DNA from: Candidatus Bathyarchaeota archaeon A05DMB-5
GTDB lineage: Archaea; Thermoproteota; Bathyarchaeia; Bathyarchaeales; Bathycorpusculaceae
Assembly (NCBI GenBank): GCA_019685655.1
Contig: JABFQP010000001.1
Span: 248,001 to 312,000, forward strand
Direction of reading: 5' to 3'
Length of the DNA stretch: 64,000 bases
Positions 6,927 to 15,622 of this stretch are shown piece by piece (the first letter of the stretch is position 1; each line of letters begins with the position of its first letter). A program made the position numbers and the translations under genes. The notes beneath the pieces were generated by a model. That model did no database searches and was not told where the DNA came from. It was given only the letters and a program-made list of their open reading frames with translations.

Positions 6927-8117
6927 ATGCCTCACTTCGAAAAAATCGAATACAAACCCATACCGGTTAGAGACTTACTTTTGGAGATGAAGAACATTTC
7001 TGAATTGATGATTGATTTGGCTTATTCTGCCGCCTTATTCAATGATAAAGAGCTTGCAAAGGACATACTAGAACTTGAAGGGCACGTTGACACGCTTGCT
7101 TACCTTTTAGACATGACTGTTATGATAGCTGCGAGAGACTCTAAAGACGCAGAAGCTTTGGTTGGCGTTTCTACTGTAGCTGCGGCTGCAGACAAGATTT
7201 CAGATGCTGCTGCTGATATCGCTGCGATAGTTACACAAAATATTGGCGTACATCCCGTTGTGAGTGAAATCTTTGAAAGGGTTGAAGAACGCTTAACACG
7301 AGCTAAGGTAGCTAAGGAGTCTGTGCTTATTGGAAAGAGTATAGGCGAGTTGGACTTGGCGGCGAGAATGGGTGTCGACATAATTGCAATTTGCCGAAAT
7401 AAAGATTGGATAATAGACCCTAAAGAAACTGAGCGCATTCAAAACGATGATATCCTTATAGTCCGTGGCGCCCCCACAGGCGTCAAAGAATTTAAAGAGC
7501 TCATCGAAGGAAGAACGATGGATGCTAGAGATACGATGATGGAAAAGCGGCGCCAAAAACAATTCGAGGAAATCGTTAATCGCTTTGTTGAATTAAAAGA
7601 CACTTCCGAATTAATGATGGATTTAGCCTACTCTTCATTATTGCTGAATAGTAAAGAATTAGCAGATGAAGTTCAAAGGCTCGAGGAGTGCGTCGATAAA
7701 CTACACACAGAATTTGAACTGCTTGTTTTATCTAGCTCCTTCAAAAAAGAAGAAGCTAAAGGCTTCCTTGGGCTGATAAGGTTAGGCGTTGTAACTGAAA
7801 AAATAGCGGATGCCGCAGCGGAGATTGCTGAGGTTGTTTTAAGAGGCATTGAACCACATCCCATTCTTAAAATAACCATAGAAGAAGCTGAAGAAACTGT
7901 TACTTTTGTTAGAGTCACCGAAAGCTCTTCTTTAGCAAATAAGACTTTAAGGGATGCTAAAATTCCGAAAGAAACAGGCATGTGGGTTTTGGCGATAAGA
8001 AGAGGAGACAAGTGTATAAGACCAAGGCCAGAATCGAAAATTGAAGTAGGTGACGTTTTGATTGCTTCTGGTTATGCTGGTGGGGAGGAAGACATAAAAA
8101 AATTGGCTTCTTCATGA
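6927..8117 (+). CDS. PhoU-TrkA_C tandem regulator of ion transport
   Basis: The protein is an internal duplication: PhoU-like helices, a TrkA_C (RCK-C) domain, then a second PhoU-like region and second TrkA_C domain. The repeats are visible as SELMIDLAYSAALFNDKELA versus SELMMDLAYSSLLLNSKELA and as two copies of a strand-rich ligand domain ending in DDILIVRGAP and GDVLIASGYA. TrkA_C domains bind nucleotides or ions and gate transporters. It follows the SLC41-type gene by 50 bases, so a role in sensing and gating that transporter is a strong inference. TTG 6903 could be the start, but ATG 6927 behind GGAG is preferred. Confidence 0.85.
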   Translation: MPHFEKIEYKPIPVRDLLLEMKNISELMIDLAYSAALFNDKELAKDILELEGHVDTLAYLLDMTVMIAARDSKDAEALVGVSTVAAAADKISDAAADIAAIVTQNIGVHPVVSEIFERVEERLTRAKVAKESVLIGKSIGELDLAARMGVDIIAICRNKDWIIDPKETERIQNDDILIVRGAPTGVKEFKELIEGRTMDARDTMMEKRRQKQFEEIVNRFVELKDTSELMMDLAYSSLLLNSKELADEVQRLEECVDKLHTEFELLVLSSSFKKEEAKGFLGLIRLGVVTEKIADAAAEIAEVVLRGIEPHPILKITIEEAEETVTFVRVTESSSLANKTLRDAKIPKETGMWVLAIRRGDKCIRPRPESKIEVGDVLIASGYAGGEEDIKKLASS

Positions 8118-8219
8118 CTTGTACTGTTCAATTGTTAGGTAGTTAGTTAGGATACTTATTTTGGATTCGCTAATACTATAAACTCGGAATCCGATTTAAT
8201 GTAAAGGAGGCTGTTAACT

Positions 8220-8603
8220 ACGAAAAAGAAACAATCAATTACAGAAACTCAGAGCATTACATGCCCAAATCCTTCTTGCAGAAGAACTTTCTCTAATCCA
8301 ATAAAAGCTGAAAATTTGGGTTCAAAAAAGGTTGAAGTTTACGATGCATGCCCCTATTGCTTGACGGAAATAATAGTAGAAGAAACTCCGTTAATCCCTG
8401 AAGAGAAACAAGAACAGAAAGTAAAGAAACTAGAAATTGAAAAACCCACGGTGCCCTTTCCTCCCGAAAAACCAATAAAAAAACCGGGCTGCGAACACCA
8501 TTTTGGATATCTTAGTCAGCGTTCCTCAAAAGAAAAAATTCCGGAAGAATGCATGACGTGTGAAAAGATAGTGCAGTGTATGCTCAAAAACGTGACAGGT
8601 TAA
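8220..8603 (+). CDS. Zinc-ribbon protein with non-canonical start
   Basis: The frame encodes ITCPNPSC and DACPYC cysteine pairs spaced as in a zinc ribbon, a charged linker, and a second metal-binding region with CEHHFGYL and CMTCEKIVQCM near the end. The first cysteine pair lies upstream of the earliest ordinary start codon (TTG 8316), and an in-frame TAA at 8202-8204 closes the frame. GGAGG at 8206-8210 is a strong ribosome site, with ACG at 8220 nine bases later. So either ACG is used, or the start codon has been lost or mis-sequenced. Function is unknown; nucleic-acid or protein binding is likely from the zinc motifs. Confidence 0.65.
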   Translation, partial: TKKKQSITETQSITCPNPSCRRTFSNPIKAENLGSKKVEVYDACPYCLTEIIVEETPLIPEEKQEQKVKKLEIEKPTVPFPPEKPIKKPGCEHHFGYLSQRSSKEKIPEECMTCEKIVQCMLKNVTG

Positions 8604-8681
8604 GTTGGTTATCAATGATACGCACATGCTCTTTTAAGCTGTCATATTTCTTTTTACAAAATGTGTAGGGGACAGTATTAA

Positions 8682-9053
8682 TTGGCAGCAACTTTGCAGA
8701 GACGCACCGGCACAGTCACATCGGCTCTTCCTCAATCGAAGACGCTGAACGCTGAAACAGTGACGAGCATCGCTACGAGTTTTCTTAAACGAATTGGGCA
8801 CAAGGGCGGTTTGAAACCTAAAAGGGTTTCATTAGAAGAAGGAATCTACACTGTTGAGGTAGAGATGAAAAAACTTACTGCCCTCGTGAGAATTGACGCT
8901 GAGACGCATGAAATTAAAGAATACGAAATACAACCAAAGGGTGAAGAAACTCCTTTTATTTCGATTTCTCCCAAAGTCATAGTTGTTGTATTTGGCGTTG
9001 CGGCAACCGTTTATGTCGCATTTCATTTTGTGTTTAAAATGTTCGGGCTATAA
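8682..9053 (+). CDS. PepSY-like single-pass membrane protein
   Basis: A 123-residue protein starting at TTG behind GGGGA. Residues 25-85 look like a PepSY-type alpha/beta domain (helix ATSFLKRIG, then strands YTVEVEM, LTALVRIDAET and IKEYEI), and residues 95-118 form one transmembrane helix at the C-terminus. The fold is often linked with protease inhibition or envelope roles, but no function can be assigned here. It is not clearly tied to its neighbours. Confidence 0.65.
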   Translation: MAATLQRRTGTVTSALPQSKTLNAETVTSIATSFLKRIGHKGGLKPKRVSLEEGIYTVEVEMKKLTALVRIDAETHEIKEYEIQPKGEETPFISISPKVIVVVFGVAATVYVAFHFVFKMFGL

Positions 9054-9140
9054 AATACGACTTTTAGTAAGTTAATATTCTTTAATATAAAATAAGTATA
9101 GAAGCCGTGTTCCTAGCTAACAAGTTTTTGAGGGTTGCTG

Positions 9141-9512
9141 TTACTTTTCGCTTTTCTTCTTCCTTTCTGGCTTTTTCTCTTCTTCAGGTGGTGGGGGAGG
9201 TGGTGGCTCTAATGGCTTTTCTTCTTCCTTTTTCTCTTCCATTTCACTAGTTATCTCTTCTATGGGTTTTGGTGGTGGTGTCGTCGCCATGGTCCATCCT
9301 ATCCATGCACCTATGGCCATTATGGCAATGAAGGCTATGAAAACGGGCACTGCGACAACCCAGAAGCGTATTGCAGTTAAATCTGCCTCTGCTGTTGATA
9401 CTCCAAAGACTGAAAGCCATTGTGGGAAGAATAATGTCAGAATATAGAAAATTGCAATCACAAAGCAGACTATGAATATTATTCCGCCTATTGATTGGTC
9501 TTTACTAACCAT
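9141..9512 (-). CDS. Small membrane protein with Pro/Glu/Lys-rich tail
   Basis: This 123-residue protein has two transmembrane helices (residues about 9-28 and 48-73) followed by a low-complexity cytoplasmic-type tail with proline runs and Glu/Lys blocks. The charged tail resembles the disordered anchors of membrane-linked scaffolds. No family is recognised. It lies downstream of the SAH hydrolase gene on the same strand, 75 bases after its stop, and may be a separate unit. Confidence 0.65.
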   Translation of the reverse strand: MVSKDQSIGGIIFIVCFVIAIFYILTLFFPQWLSVFGVSTAEADLTAIRFWVVAVPVFIAFIAIMAIGAWIGWTMATTPPPKPIEEITSEMEEKKEEEKPLEPPPPPPPEEEKKPERKKKSEK

Positions 9513-9586
9513 ATTTACATCACCATATGTAAGCCATGTTTACCTTCTTACACCTTTTAAAGTTTACCATTGTTTTCAGTGTGTTG

Positions 9587-10843
9587 TCATATCGTTCCCA
9601 TTTCCCATGTTGCCAGATATTCTTTCTGCTCGTTTGTTAGTTCGTCTATTCTTATTTTCATTGCGTCAAGTTTCAGTTTTGCCACGGTTTCGTCTATTTC
9701 TTTTGGAACCAAGTAAACTTTTGGCGGCATCTTTTCACTTTTGACTAAATGTTCCACGCACAAAGCTTGGTTTGCAAATGACATGTCCATGACTTCTGAG
9801 GGATGTCCTTCCGCCGCTGCTAAATTCACGAGTCTTCCTTCAGCTAGAAGATATAGTCTTCTTCCGTCTCTGAGTGTGTACTCTTCAAGGTTTGGTCTGA
9901 TATTCCTTTTTGATGTTGATAGCTCTTCTAGGTCTTTTATGTTTATTTCTACGTTGAAGTGTCCGCTGTTGGCTAGTATTGCGCCGTCTTTCATCTTTTG
10001 CATGTGTTCTTTTCTTATGACGTTGATGTCGCCTGTGGCTGTTACGAATATGTCGCCGATGGCGGCGGCTTCGGTTATTGGTATTACGCGTAGTCCATCC
10101 ATTGCGGCTTCAAGTGCTCTGAGCGGGTTTATTTCTGTTATTATGACGTTAGCTCCCATTCCTTGTGCTCTCATGGCAATTCCTCTTGAGCACCATCCAT
10201 AACCGCAAATCACGAAGTTTTTGCCTGCTAGGAGAATGTTTGTTGCTCGGAGGATGCCATCTATTGTGCTTTGTCCTGTTCCATAGCGGTTGTCGAATAA
10301 GTATTTAGTGTAGGCGTCATTCACGGCTATAATTGGATATTTTAGTGCACCAGTTTTCTCCATAGCCCGCAGTCTTAGAACACCGGTCGTTGTCTCTTCC
10401 GTTCCGCCTTTAATGTTTGGTAATGCTTCTGTTCTTTTGCTGTGAACTGTCCCAACAAGGTCTGCTCCATCATCAAGCGTTATCATAGGCTGCTGGTCTA
10501 TTACCTTTTCAACACACCAGTAATATTCCTCAGTTGTCTGTCCTCTCCATGCAAAAACATTAACGCCCTTTTCTGCCAGGGCTGCAGCTACGTCGTCTTG
10601 TGTAGAAAGAGGGTTGGAACCGCACAACGCAACTTTTGCTCCGCCAGCGAGAAAAGCATCAACGAGAACAGCGGTTTCTTTCGTCACGTGCAAGCATGCG
10701 CCTAGGGTTAGGCCTTTGAAGAGTTTCTCTTTGTTGAACTTCTTTTTTATTTGGTTTAGGACTGGCATATGTTTTGAAGCCCATTCTATTTGTAGATGTC
10801 CTTTCGAAGCTAGAGTTGAGTCTTTTACTTTGAAATTTCCCAT
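9587..10843 (-). CDS. ahcY: Adenosylhomocysteinase or S-inosylhomocysteine hydrolase
   Basis: The enzyme hydrolyses SAH (or its deaminated form SIH) to homocysteine and a nucleoside, removing the product inhibitor of methyltransferases. Family marks are the substrate-side ITLDDGADL, the NAD Rossmann motif [18 protein letters not shown], and the C-terminal [15 protein letters not shown]. The ATG at 10843 behind GGAGAAGGG is chosen over the one nine codons upstream. It follows a deaminase of the MTA/SAH type with a gap of 38 bases. In methanogens this pairing goes with hydrolysis of S-inosylhomocysteine, so the substrate may be SIH rather than SAH. Confidence 0.93.
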   Translation of the reverse strand: MGNFKVKDSTLASKGHLQIEWASKHMPVLNQIKKKFNKEKLFKGLTLGACLHVTKETAVLVDAFLAGGAKVALCGSNPLSTQDDVAAALAEKGVNVFAWRGQTTEEYYWCVEKVIDQQPMITLDDGADLVGTVHSKRTEALPNIKGGTEETTTGVLRLRAMEKTGALKYPIIAVNDAYTKYLFDNRYGTGQSTIDGILRATNILLAGKNFVICGYGWCSRGIAMRAQGMGANVIITEINPLRALEAAMDGLRVIPITEAAAIGDIFVTATGDINVIRKEHMQKMKDGAILANSGHFNVEINIKDLEELSTSKRNIRPNLEEYTLRDGRRLYLLAEGRLVNLAAAEGHPSEVMDMSFANQALCVEHLVKSEKMPPKVYLVPKEIDETVAKLKLDAMKIRIDELTNEQKEYLATWEMGTI

Positions 10844-10881
10844 TCGATTTTTCCCTTCTCCAATGTTCATTCAAAAATTGC

Positions 10882-12237
10882 CTATTTAACGTTGGCGTTT
10901 AATCTTTCAAGAAGTTTGTTTTTGGCTTTTTTCACTTTTTCGATTACTTTTTCAACGTTTAATGTTAGTAATTTTCTGTTTTCCATTACTATCTTTCCGT
11001 TTATTATTACTGTTTCTACATCTGAGGCTTTTGCAGCATAGACCAGATGGCTTGCTTCGTTGTAGATTGGATAAAGACGCGGGCTGTCCATGTTAACAAT
11101 TGCCAAATCTGCCTTTTTTCCGGTTTCTATTGAGCCTATTTCCGTTTCCCATGAGAGGGCTTTGGCTCCTTCTATTGTTGCCATCTCCAGAACTTTTCCG
11201 GCGGGCATTACTGTTGGATTTTTGTTGACTCCTTTGTGTAGTAGAGCGGTTGTTTTCATAACTTCAAACATGTCTGCAGTGTTATTTGAGCAAGGACTGT
11301 CGGTGCCGAGTGAAACTGTTATGTTTTTCTCAAGCATTTTTGGGACTGGGCTTATGCCCGAGGCAAGTTTAAGATTTGAGATTGGGTTATGGGAAACTTT
11401 TACATTTTTGCTACTTATTACTCTCATGTCACTATCTGTTAGCGCCACGCAATGCGCGGCAATGACATGCTCATCTAAAACTCCTAATGAGTCCAAATAC
11501 TTCATGATTCCATTTTTTACGTTGACATTAAAGGTTCTGCGGATTTTTTCTTTTTCATCTTCTGTTTCGGCAACGTGAATATGCCAAATTACCGGTGCGC
11601 CCCGCGAGCCATACCTTTCATTTAGGGTTTCTCTTATCTTTTTTAGTTCTTTCATGTATTCTGGGTCTACAGTATACGGCGCGTGGGGGTCAACGCTGAC
11701 ACGTATTGTGCCATTTGCTTTGTTGTGCCAGTTCTTTGCCAAATCTTCTAATGCTTTTTTGTCTTCGTTTTTTCTCCACGAAAAACACACATGCCCTACT
11801 ATGCCACGTAAACCAGCATCAGCGAATGCTTTTGCTTCATTTTCTTCTGGCGTATAATGATACATTGTGTTGACGGTGGTTGTTCCACCCATTATTGATT
11901 CAATCGCCGTTAACAAGGCGCCTACGTAAATGTCGTGGGGTGTCATGTGTTTTTCTATGGGCCATATCCATTTTTCAAGCCATTCCTGAAGTGGCAAATC
12001 GTCTGCGTATCCTCGTAGTAAACTCATGGCGGCATGCTGATGTGTGTTCACAAGTCCTGGTATGACCACTTTGCCTTTTACATCTATTTTTTCGTAGCCT
12101 CTTCCATATTTTCTTTTTAGTTCATGTGTTTTCCCCATGTCTGCTATGGTTTGTTCTTCTATTGCGATTGCGCCTTCGCGGATTATTTTTCGGTTTTTCA
12201 TTGTGAGTATTGTTCCGTTTTGTATGAGAATGTTCAT
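10882..12237 (-). CDS. mtaD: MTA/SAH deaminase family amidohydrolase
   Basis: A metal-dependent amidohydrolase of 451 residues. Metal ligands are seen in VNTHQHAAMSLLRG, in the HIHVAE and AAHCVALTD regions, and in GTDSPCSNN. The pattern matches 5-methylthioadenosine / S-adenosylhomocysteine deaminases (including archaeal DadD), which release ammonia to give the inosine analogue. It is upstream of and likely co-transcribed with the SAH-hydrolase gene, supporting a route in which SAH is first deaminated and then cleaved. Guanine or chlorohydrolase activity is less likely because of the context. Confidence 0.9.
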   Translation of the reverse strand: MNILIQNGTILTMKNRKIIREGAIAIEEQTIADMGKTHELKRKYGRGYEKIDVKGKVVIPGLVNTHQHAAMSLLRGYADDLPLQEWLEKWIWPIEKHMTPHDIYVGALLTAIESIMGGTTTVNTMYHYTPEENEAKAFADAGLRGIVGHVCFSWRKNEDKKALEDLAKNWHNKANGTIRVSVDPHAPYTVDPEYMKELKKIRETLNERYGSRGAPVIWHIHVAETEDEKEKIRRTFNVNVKNGIMKYLDSLGVLDEHVIAAHCVALTDSDMRVISSKNVKVSHNPISNLKLASGISPVPKMLEKNITVSLGTDSPCSNNTADMFEVMKTTALLHKGVNKNPTVMPAGKVLEMATIEGAKALSWETEIGSIETGKKADLAIVNMDSPRLYPIYNEASHLVYAAKASDVETVIINGKIVMENRKLLTLNVEKVIEKVKKAKNKLLERLNANVK

Positions 12238-12319
12238 GCGTGAGCACTTCTTTTGTTTATTTTTGTTTGCATCGCTATATTTTTAACTTATAATCGACAC
12301 CTTTCGTTTTGGTGGTTTC

Positions 12320-13408
12320 GTGCCAGAGTTAAAGGTTGAGCGACTGGAAGAGTATATATCAAGTGTTTATAAAAAGCCTGTAAAGGTTACCCGTGTTGCT
12401 CCTCTCGGTGGTGTGGGAATTACTGACTTGAAAGGTTTTGGATACGGTGTGCCATGGCTTATAGAGTTTAACATTGATAAAGAGCTCAAACGCGTTGTTT
12501 TGGAGACAATGCGCCCAGAAGGCTTCGGACATGACCACTTTTCTGACAGAGCTGCTGTTCTGCTTTGGCAACATTCTACCTTTAACAAACTGCCTAGGCA
12601 TGTGCGTTCAGTTGATGTGGGCGCATTCACAGTTGATGGAGAGACGTTAAAATCGGTTGGCGATTGCAGCGAATTTTTCTTGTTAACTGAATTTGTAGGC
12701 GACGGTGTGCTTTATCATAATGATTTGGACCGCATTAAGGAATCGGGCTTCATGAGAGATTCGGATGAAGAACGGTGCGTGGCGCTGTCTGAGTATCTCG
12801 CTGAAATTCATTCAGTGAAGAAGGATGCTTCTGGGCTTTATGTAAGGCGTATTCGTGACTTGCTTGGGCACGGCGAAGGCATTTTCGGGTTAACTGACAG
12901 CTACCCAAGCGGTTTAGGCTACGTGGACGAGAAATTTTTTGTCGAGTTCGAAAAGGCTTGTTTGGAATGGCGTTGGCGGCTTAAACGCAAGACGCATAGG
13001 CTTTCTCAAGTGCATGGTGATTTTCACCCGTGGAATGTCTTGTTCAAACAAGGATTAGATTTTGTAGTGTTGGATCGCAGTAGAGGCGAATGGGGCGAAC
13101 CTGCAGATGATGTGAGCGCTATGACAATTAATTATCTCTTTTATGCCTTGCAAGGTTCTGGAAAGATTGAGGGGCCCTTTGAAAGGTTATTCCTGCTTTT
13201 CTGGCGAAACTACTTAGATAGGACAGGTGATGAGGAGATTTTAAGTGTTGTTCAGCCATTTTACGCTTGGCGAAGTCTCGTGTTGGCTTCGCCTGTGTGG
13301 TATCCGAATTTGTCTGTGGATGTGCGCAAGAAGATTTTCCGTTTTGCCACTCGTGTGTTGAAGGCTAAGGAGTTTGAATTTGAAACTGTCGATTTCTACT
13401 TCAAATAG
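12320..13408 (+). CDS. APH-family small-molecule phosphotransferase
   Basis: The 362-residue protein has the aminoglycoside-phosphotransferase / choline-kinase fold. The catalytic loop reads VHGDFHPWNVLF near residue 236, and the metal-binding Asp lies in VVLDRSRGEWGEPADDV. The N-lobe contains a likely ATP Lys region around VVLETM. Substrate is unknown: such archaeal kinases may act on sugars, amino alcohols or nucleosides. GTG 12320 is the start behind GGTGG. It is divergent from the deaminase gene. Confidence 0.8.
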   Translation: MPELKVERLEEYISSVYKKPVKVTRVAPLGGVGITDLKGFGYGVPWLIEFNIDKELKRVVLETMRPEGFGHDHFSDRAAVLLWQHSTFNKLPRHVRSVDVGAFTVDGETLKSVGDCSEFFLLTEFVGDGVLYHNDLDRIKESGFMRDSDEERCVALSEYLAEIHSVKKDASGLYVRRIRDLLGHGEGIFGLTDSYPSGLGYVDEKFFVEFEKACLEWRWRLKRKTHRLSQVHGDFHPWNVLFKQGLDFVVLDRSRGEWGEPADDVSAMTINYLFYALQGSGKIEGPFERLFLLFWRNYLDRTGDEEILSVVQPFYAWRSLVLASPVWYPNLSVDVRKKIFRFATRVLKAKEFEFETVDFYFK

Positions 13409-13498
13409 CTTATACCGCTGCTAGGCCTGCGTGGCTAACATGAGAGTTAAAGAATAAATAGTTTCTCAACTACATCTGTTCGTCTGTGGTGGCTGTGG

Positions 13499-13609
13499 TT
13501 GGACGCGGTTAACTCTATTAACGATTTGAAGCGGACACTTAAAGAAATTGGTTATTCTGATAAGGCGGTAGAAGAAATTTTGAAATGGTACCAAAAGCGC
13601 AGCTCCTAA
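13499..13609 (+). CDS. Very small helical protein (36 residues)
   Basis: A short frame from TTG 13499 to TAA 13607 encodes an almost wholly helical peptide: helix NSINDLKRTLKEIGY, a short turn, then helix DKAVEEILKWYQK. The coding pattern is clean (hydrophobic every 3-4 residues) and GGTGG precedes the start. It ends five bases before the ATG of the DUF123 gene, so translation could be coupled. No known family is recognised; it may be a small accessory protein. Confidence 0.5.
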   Translation: MDAVNSINDLKRTLKEIGYSDKAVEEILKWYQKRSS

Positions 13610-13614
13610 CAAGG

Positions 13615-14016
13615 ATGAGTCGCGTGAAAGGCGTTTACCTTTTAATCGTTTCAATCGCTAAACCAATGCAAGTTCGCGTTGGTGCGTTGGGTAACATCTC
13701 TTTTGCAAAGGGCGTCTATGCATATGTAGGTTCTGCCCAAAACAACCTGGAAAAACGTGTAGAACGGCATCTAAAAAAGGTTAAGCGAAAATTTTGGCAC
13801 ATTGATTACTTGCTTGAGAATGAAAATGTGAAGATTTTACAAGTATTTTACAAAGCGACTGGAAAATCCGATGAATGCAAGTTGGCTGAAGAAATGAGTA
13901 GAAAAGGAACTGCGATAAACGGTTTTGGTTCTTCCGACTGCAACTGCAAAAGCCACTTGTTCCAATTAGACGATTATCAGTCTTTAAAAGAATGTATGCG
14001 CTCAATGAAAGTATGA
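13615..14016 (+). CDS. DUF123 GIY-YIG-like nuclease
   Basis: The 133-residue protein fits the DUF123 family, a compact GIY-YIG-like fold: GVYLLIVSI at the start, FAKGVYAYVGSAQNNLEKRVERHL, WHIDYLLENE, and the later Cys-rich GSSDCNCKSHLF. In other archaea this domain occurs alone or fused to endonuclease III, suggesting a DNA repair role. The start ATG 13615 is taken because the protein then begins with the conserved strand. The frame is open upstream to 13585 but overlaps the 36-residue gene. The APS-kinase-like gene starts 17 bases after its stop. Confidence 0.85.
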   Translation: MSRVKGVYLLIVSIAKPMQVRVGALGNISFAKGVYAYVGSAQNNLEKRVERHLKKVKRKFWHIDYLLENENVKILQVFYKATGKSDECKLAEEMSRKGTAINGFGSSDCNCKSHLFQLDDYQSLKECMRSMKV

Positions 14017-14033
14017 CCCATGGAGCGAGCATT

Positions 14034-14585
14034 ATGCCTCAAAATGGTTGGTGCGTCTGGATTACAGGGCTTCCAGGAAGCGGCAAATCTGTTGTCTCAG
14101 AGGCTTTGCTAAGGCTTCTGAACCGAAATGGTATCCATGCAGAATTGTTGTCTTCTGACGCTTTGCGCAAGATTCTAACCCCTAAACCCACTTATTCGCT
14201 TGAAGAGCGTGACATAGTCTACGCTACACTTGTTTACATCGCTAAACTGTTAACACAAAATGGCGTAAACGTTGTGATTGATGCAACAGGCAATTTGCGA
14301 TGTTATCGCGAAAATGCAAGAGCCCAGATTCCAAAGTTTATAGAAGCCTATCTCGAGTGCCCATTGGAAGCGTGCATGGAACGTGAGGCAAAAAGAGGAA
14401 AAACCTACCATGCGCCAAAGCAGATTTACGTTAAAGCTTTGGAAGGCAAAGCACCAACAGTGCCTGGAATAGGGCAACCATACGAGCCACCATTAAACCC
14501 AGAAATAACCTTAGACACTACAACGCATAACCCTGAAGAATGCGCCAAAAAAATATTGAACACCATCTTTGAACGTTTCTCATAA
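14034..14585 (+). CDS. cysC: Adenylylsulfate-kinase-like P-loop protein
   Basis: The protein of 183 residues has the P-loop WITGLPGSGKS, a kinase motif SSDALRKIL in place of the usual DGDNVR, VIDATGNLRCYRENAR, and the APS-kinase ending PYEPPLNPEITLDT. It would transfer a phosphate from ATP, canonically to adenylylsulfate. The substitution in the DGD motif and the lack of sulfate-assimilation genes nearby leave the substrate uncertain. ATG 14034 is chosen because GGAG lies 8 bases upstream. Confidence 0.78.
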   Translation: MPQNGWCVWITGLPGSGKSVVSEALLRLLNRNGIHAELLSSDALRKILTPKPTYSLEERDIVYATLVYIAKLLTQNGVNVVIDATGNLRCYRENARAQIPKFIEAYLECPLEACMEREAKRGKTYHAPKQIYVKALEGKAPTVPGIGQPYEPPLNPEITLDTTTHNPEECAKKILNTIFERFS

Positions 14586-14683
14586 TCATACCGCTTAATG
14601 CTACAAAATACGGTTTTCCTTTTTAGGCGCGCCTTTAATAGTCTCAATTTCTTCGTTTAAGGCAATTGTGGTTCGTGAAAATT

Positions 14684-15505
14684 ATGCCGGAACTTCCCGA
14701 AATAACCGTCATTGCTGGACAAATGAATAAGGAAATCGCAGGAAAAGACATAGTAAGCGTCGAAATAAGACAGCCTAAAAACTTAAACATTCCAGTCGCC
14801 GAATTTGAGAAAATAATCAAGGGAAAAACTGTAACCGAGGTTTTTAGTAGAGGAAAATGGATTTTCATAAAACTAACCTCAGCCTACTACTTGCTCGTAA
14901 ACCTTGGAATGGGAGCTGAACTTCTTTGCTTTGCTCCAAATCAGGCTCTTCCAGAGAAATATCATTTTAAAATGATGTTTTCTGACGAAAGCGGATTTAC
15001 GATTCATTTCTGGTGGTTTGGTTACATTCACTTGATACACGAGAAAGAATTGTGTAAGCATGAACTTACCGCCAAGCTTGGAACATCGCCAACAGACAAA
15101 TCGTTCACGGTAGAAAAGTTTAAGGAGTTACTTGCAAACAAGAAAGGAAGAATAAAGGAGTTCTTGCTTGACCAGAAAAACATTGCGGGCATAGGAAATG
15201 TTTACGCTCAAGAAATCCTTTTCAAAGCCAGACTACATCCAAACAGAAAAATTCCAACGCTGTCAGAAAAAGAAATTGAAAACCTTTACAAAGCTATCAT
15301 CAGCACACTAAACCACAGCATTAAATTAGGCGGATTAGCCTACGAAAAAGACTTTTATGGAAAAAACGGCAAATTCACCATCGACGAATTTCTCGTAGGC
15401 TACAAAACTGAAAAGTCATGCCCCTTATGTAAAACGACAATAGAGAAAATCAAAACAGGAAGCACATCCTCTTACATTTGTCCAAAATGTCAACAAATAA
15501 AATGA
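14684..15505 (+). CDS. mutM: Fpg/Nei-family DNA glycosylase
   Basis: A base-excision repair glycosylase/AP lyase for oxidised bases. The start is fixed by the catalytic N-terminal proline: Met-Pro-Glu-Leu-Pro-Glu begins at 14684. SRGKW supplies the conserved Lys of the beta-hairpin, DQKNIAGIGNVYAQEIL is the helix-two-turns-helix, and the C-terminal zinc finger has Cys pairs CPLC and CPKC. At 273 residues it is of full length. Fpg/Nei proteins are common in bacteria and uncommon in archaea, so transfer is likely. Whether it prefers 8-oxoguanine or pyrimidine lesions is not clear. Confidence 0.92.
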   Translation: MPELPEITVIAGQMNKEIAGKDIVSVEIRQPKNLNIPVAEFEKIIKGKTVTEVFSRGKWIFIKLTSAYYLLVNLGMGAELLCFAPNQALPEKYHFKMMFSDESGFTIHFWWFGYIHLIHEKELCKHELTAKLGTSPTDKSFTVEKFKELLANKKGRIKEFLLDQKNIAGIGNVYAQEILFKARLHPNRKIPTLSEKEIENLYKAIISTLNHSIKLGGLAYEKDFYGKNGKFTIDEFLVGYKTEKSCPLCKTTIEKIKTGSTSSYICPKCQQIK

Positions 15506-15509
15506 GAAA

Positions 15510-15602
15510 GTGTCAATTCCCGGAGGAGGTTATTCGGCATACTGCAAAGATACTGAAGGAAATATTTTCGGATTCTTTCAACGAGACCCCGAGGCAAGAT
15601 AA
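15510..15602 (+). pseudogene. 3' remnant of a VOC/glyoxalase-family gene
   Basis: An open stretch from GTG 15510 to TAA 15600 encodes IPGGGYSAYCKDTEGN followed by IFGFFQRDPEAR. This is the typical last beta-alpha-beta unit of VOC-superfamily proteins (glyoxalase / bleomycin-resistance type), in which the Glu of DTEGN is a metal ligand. The in-frame TAA at 15498 removes anything upstream, and the first 100 or so residues of the family are absent. It sits directly behind the Fpg gene, so the gene was probably cut away by the event that placed or rearranged that gene. Confidence 0.7.
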
Positions 15603-15622
15603 ACAATGTCGTTCTTCTTTTT

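Noticed and set aside
9741-11578. Long plus-strand open frames opposite SAH hydrolase and deaminase genes
   Set aside because: Both lie opposite well-supported enzymes, have no ribosome sites, and no family pattern.
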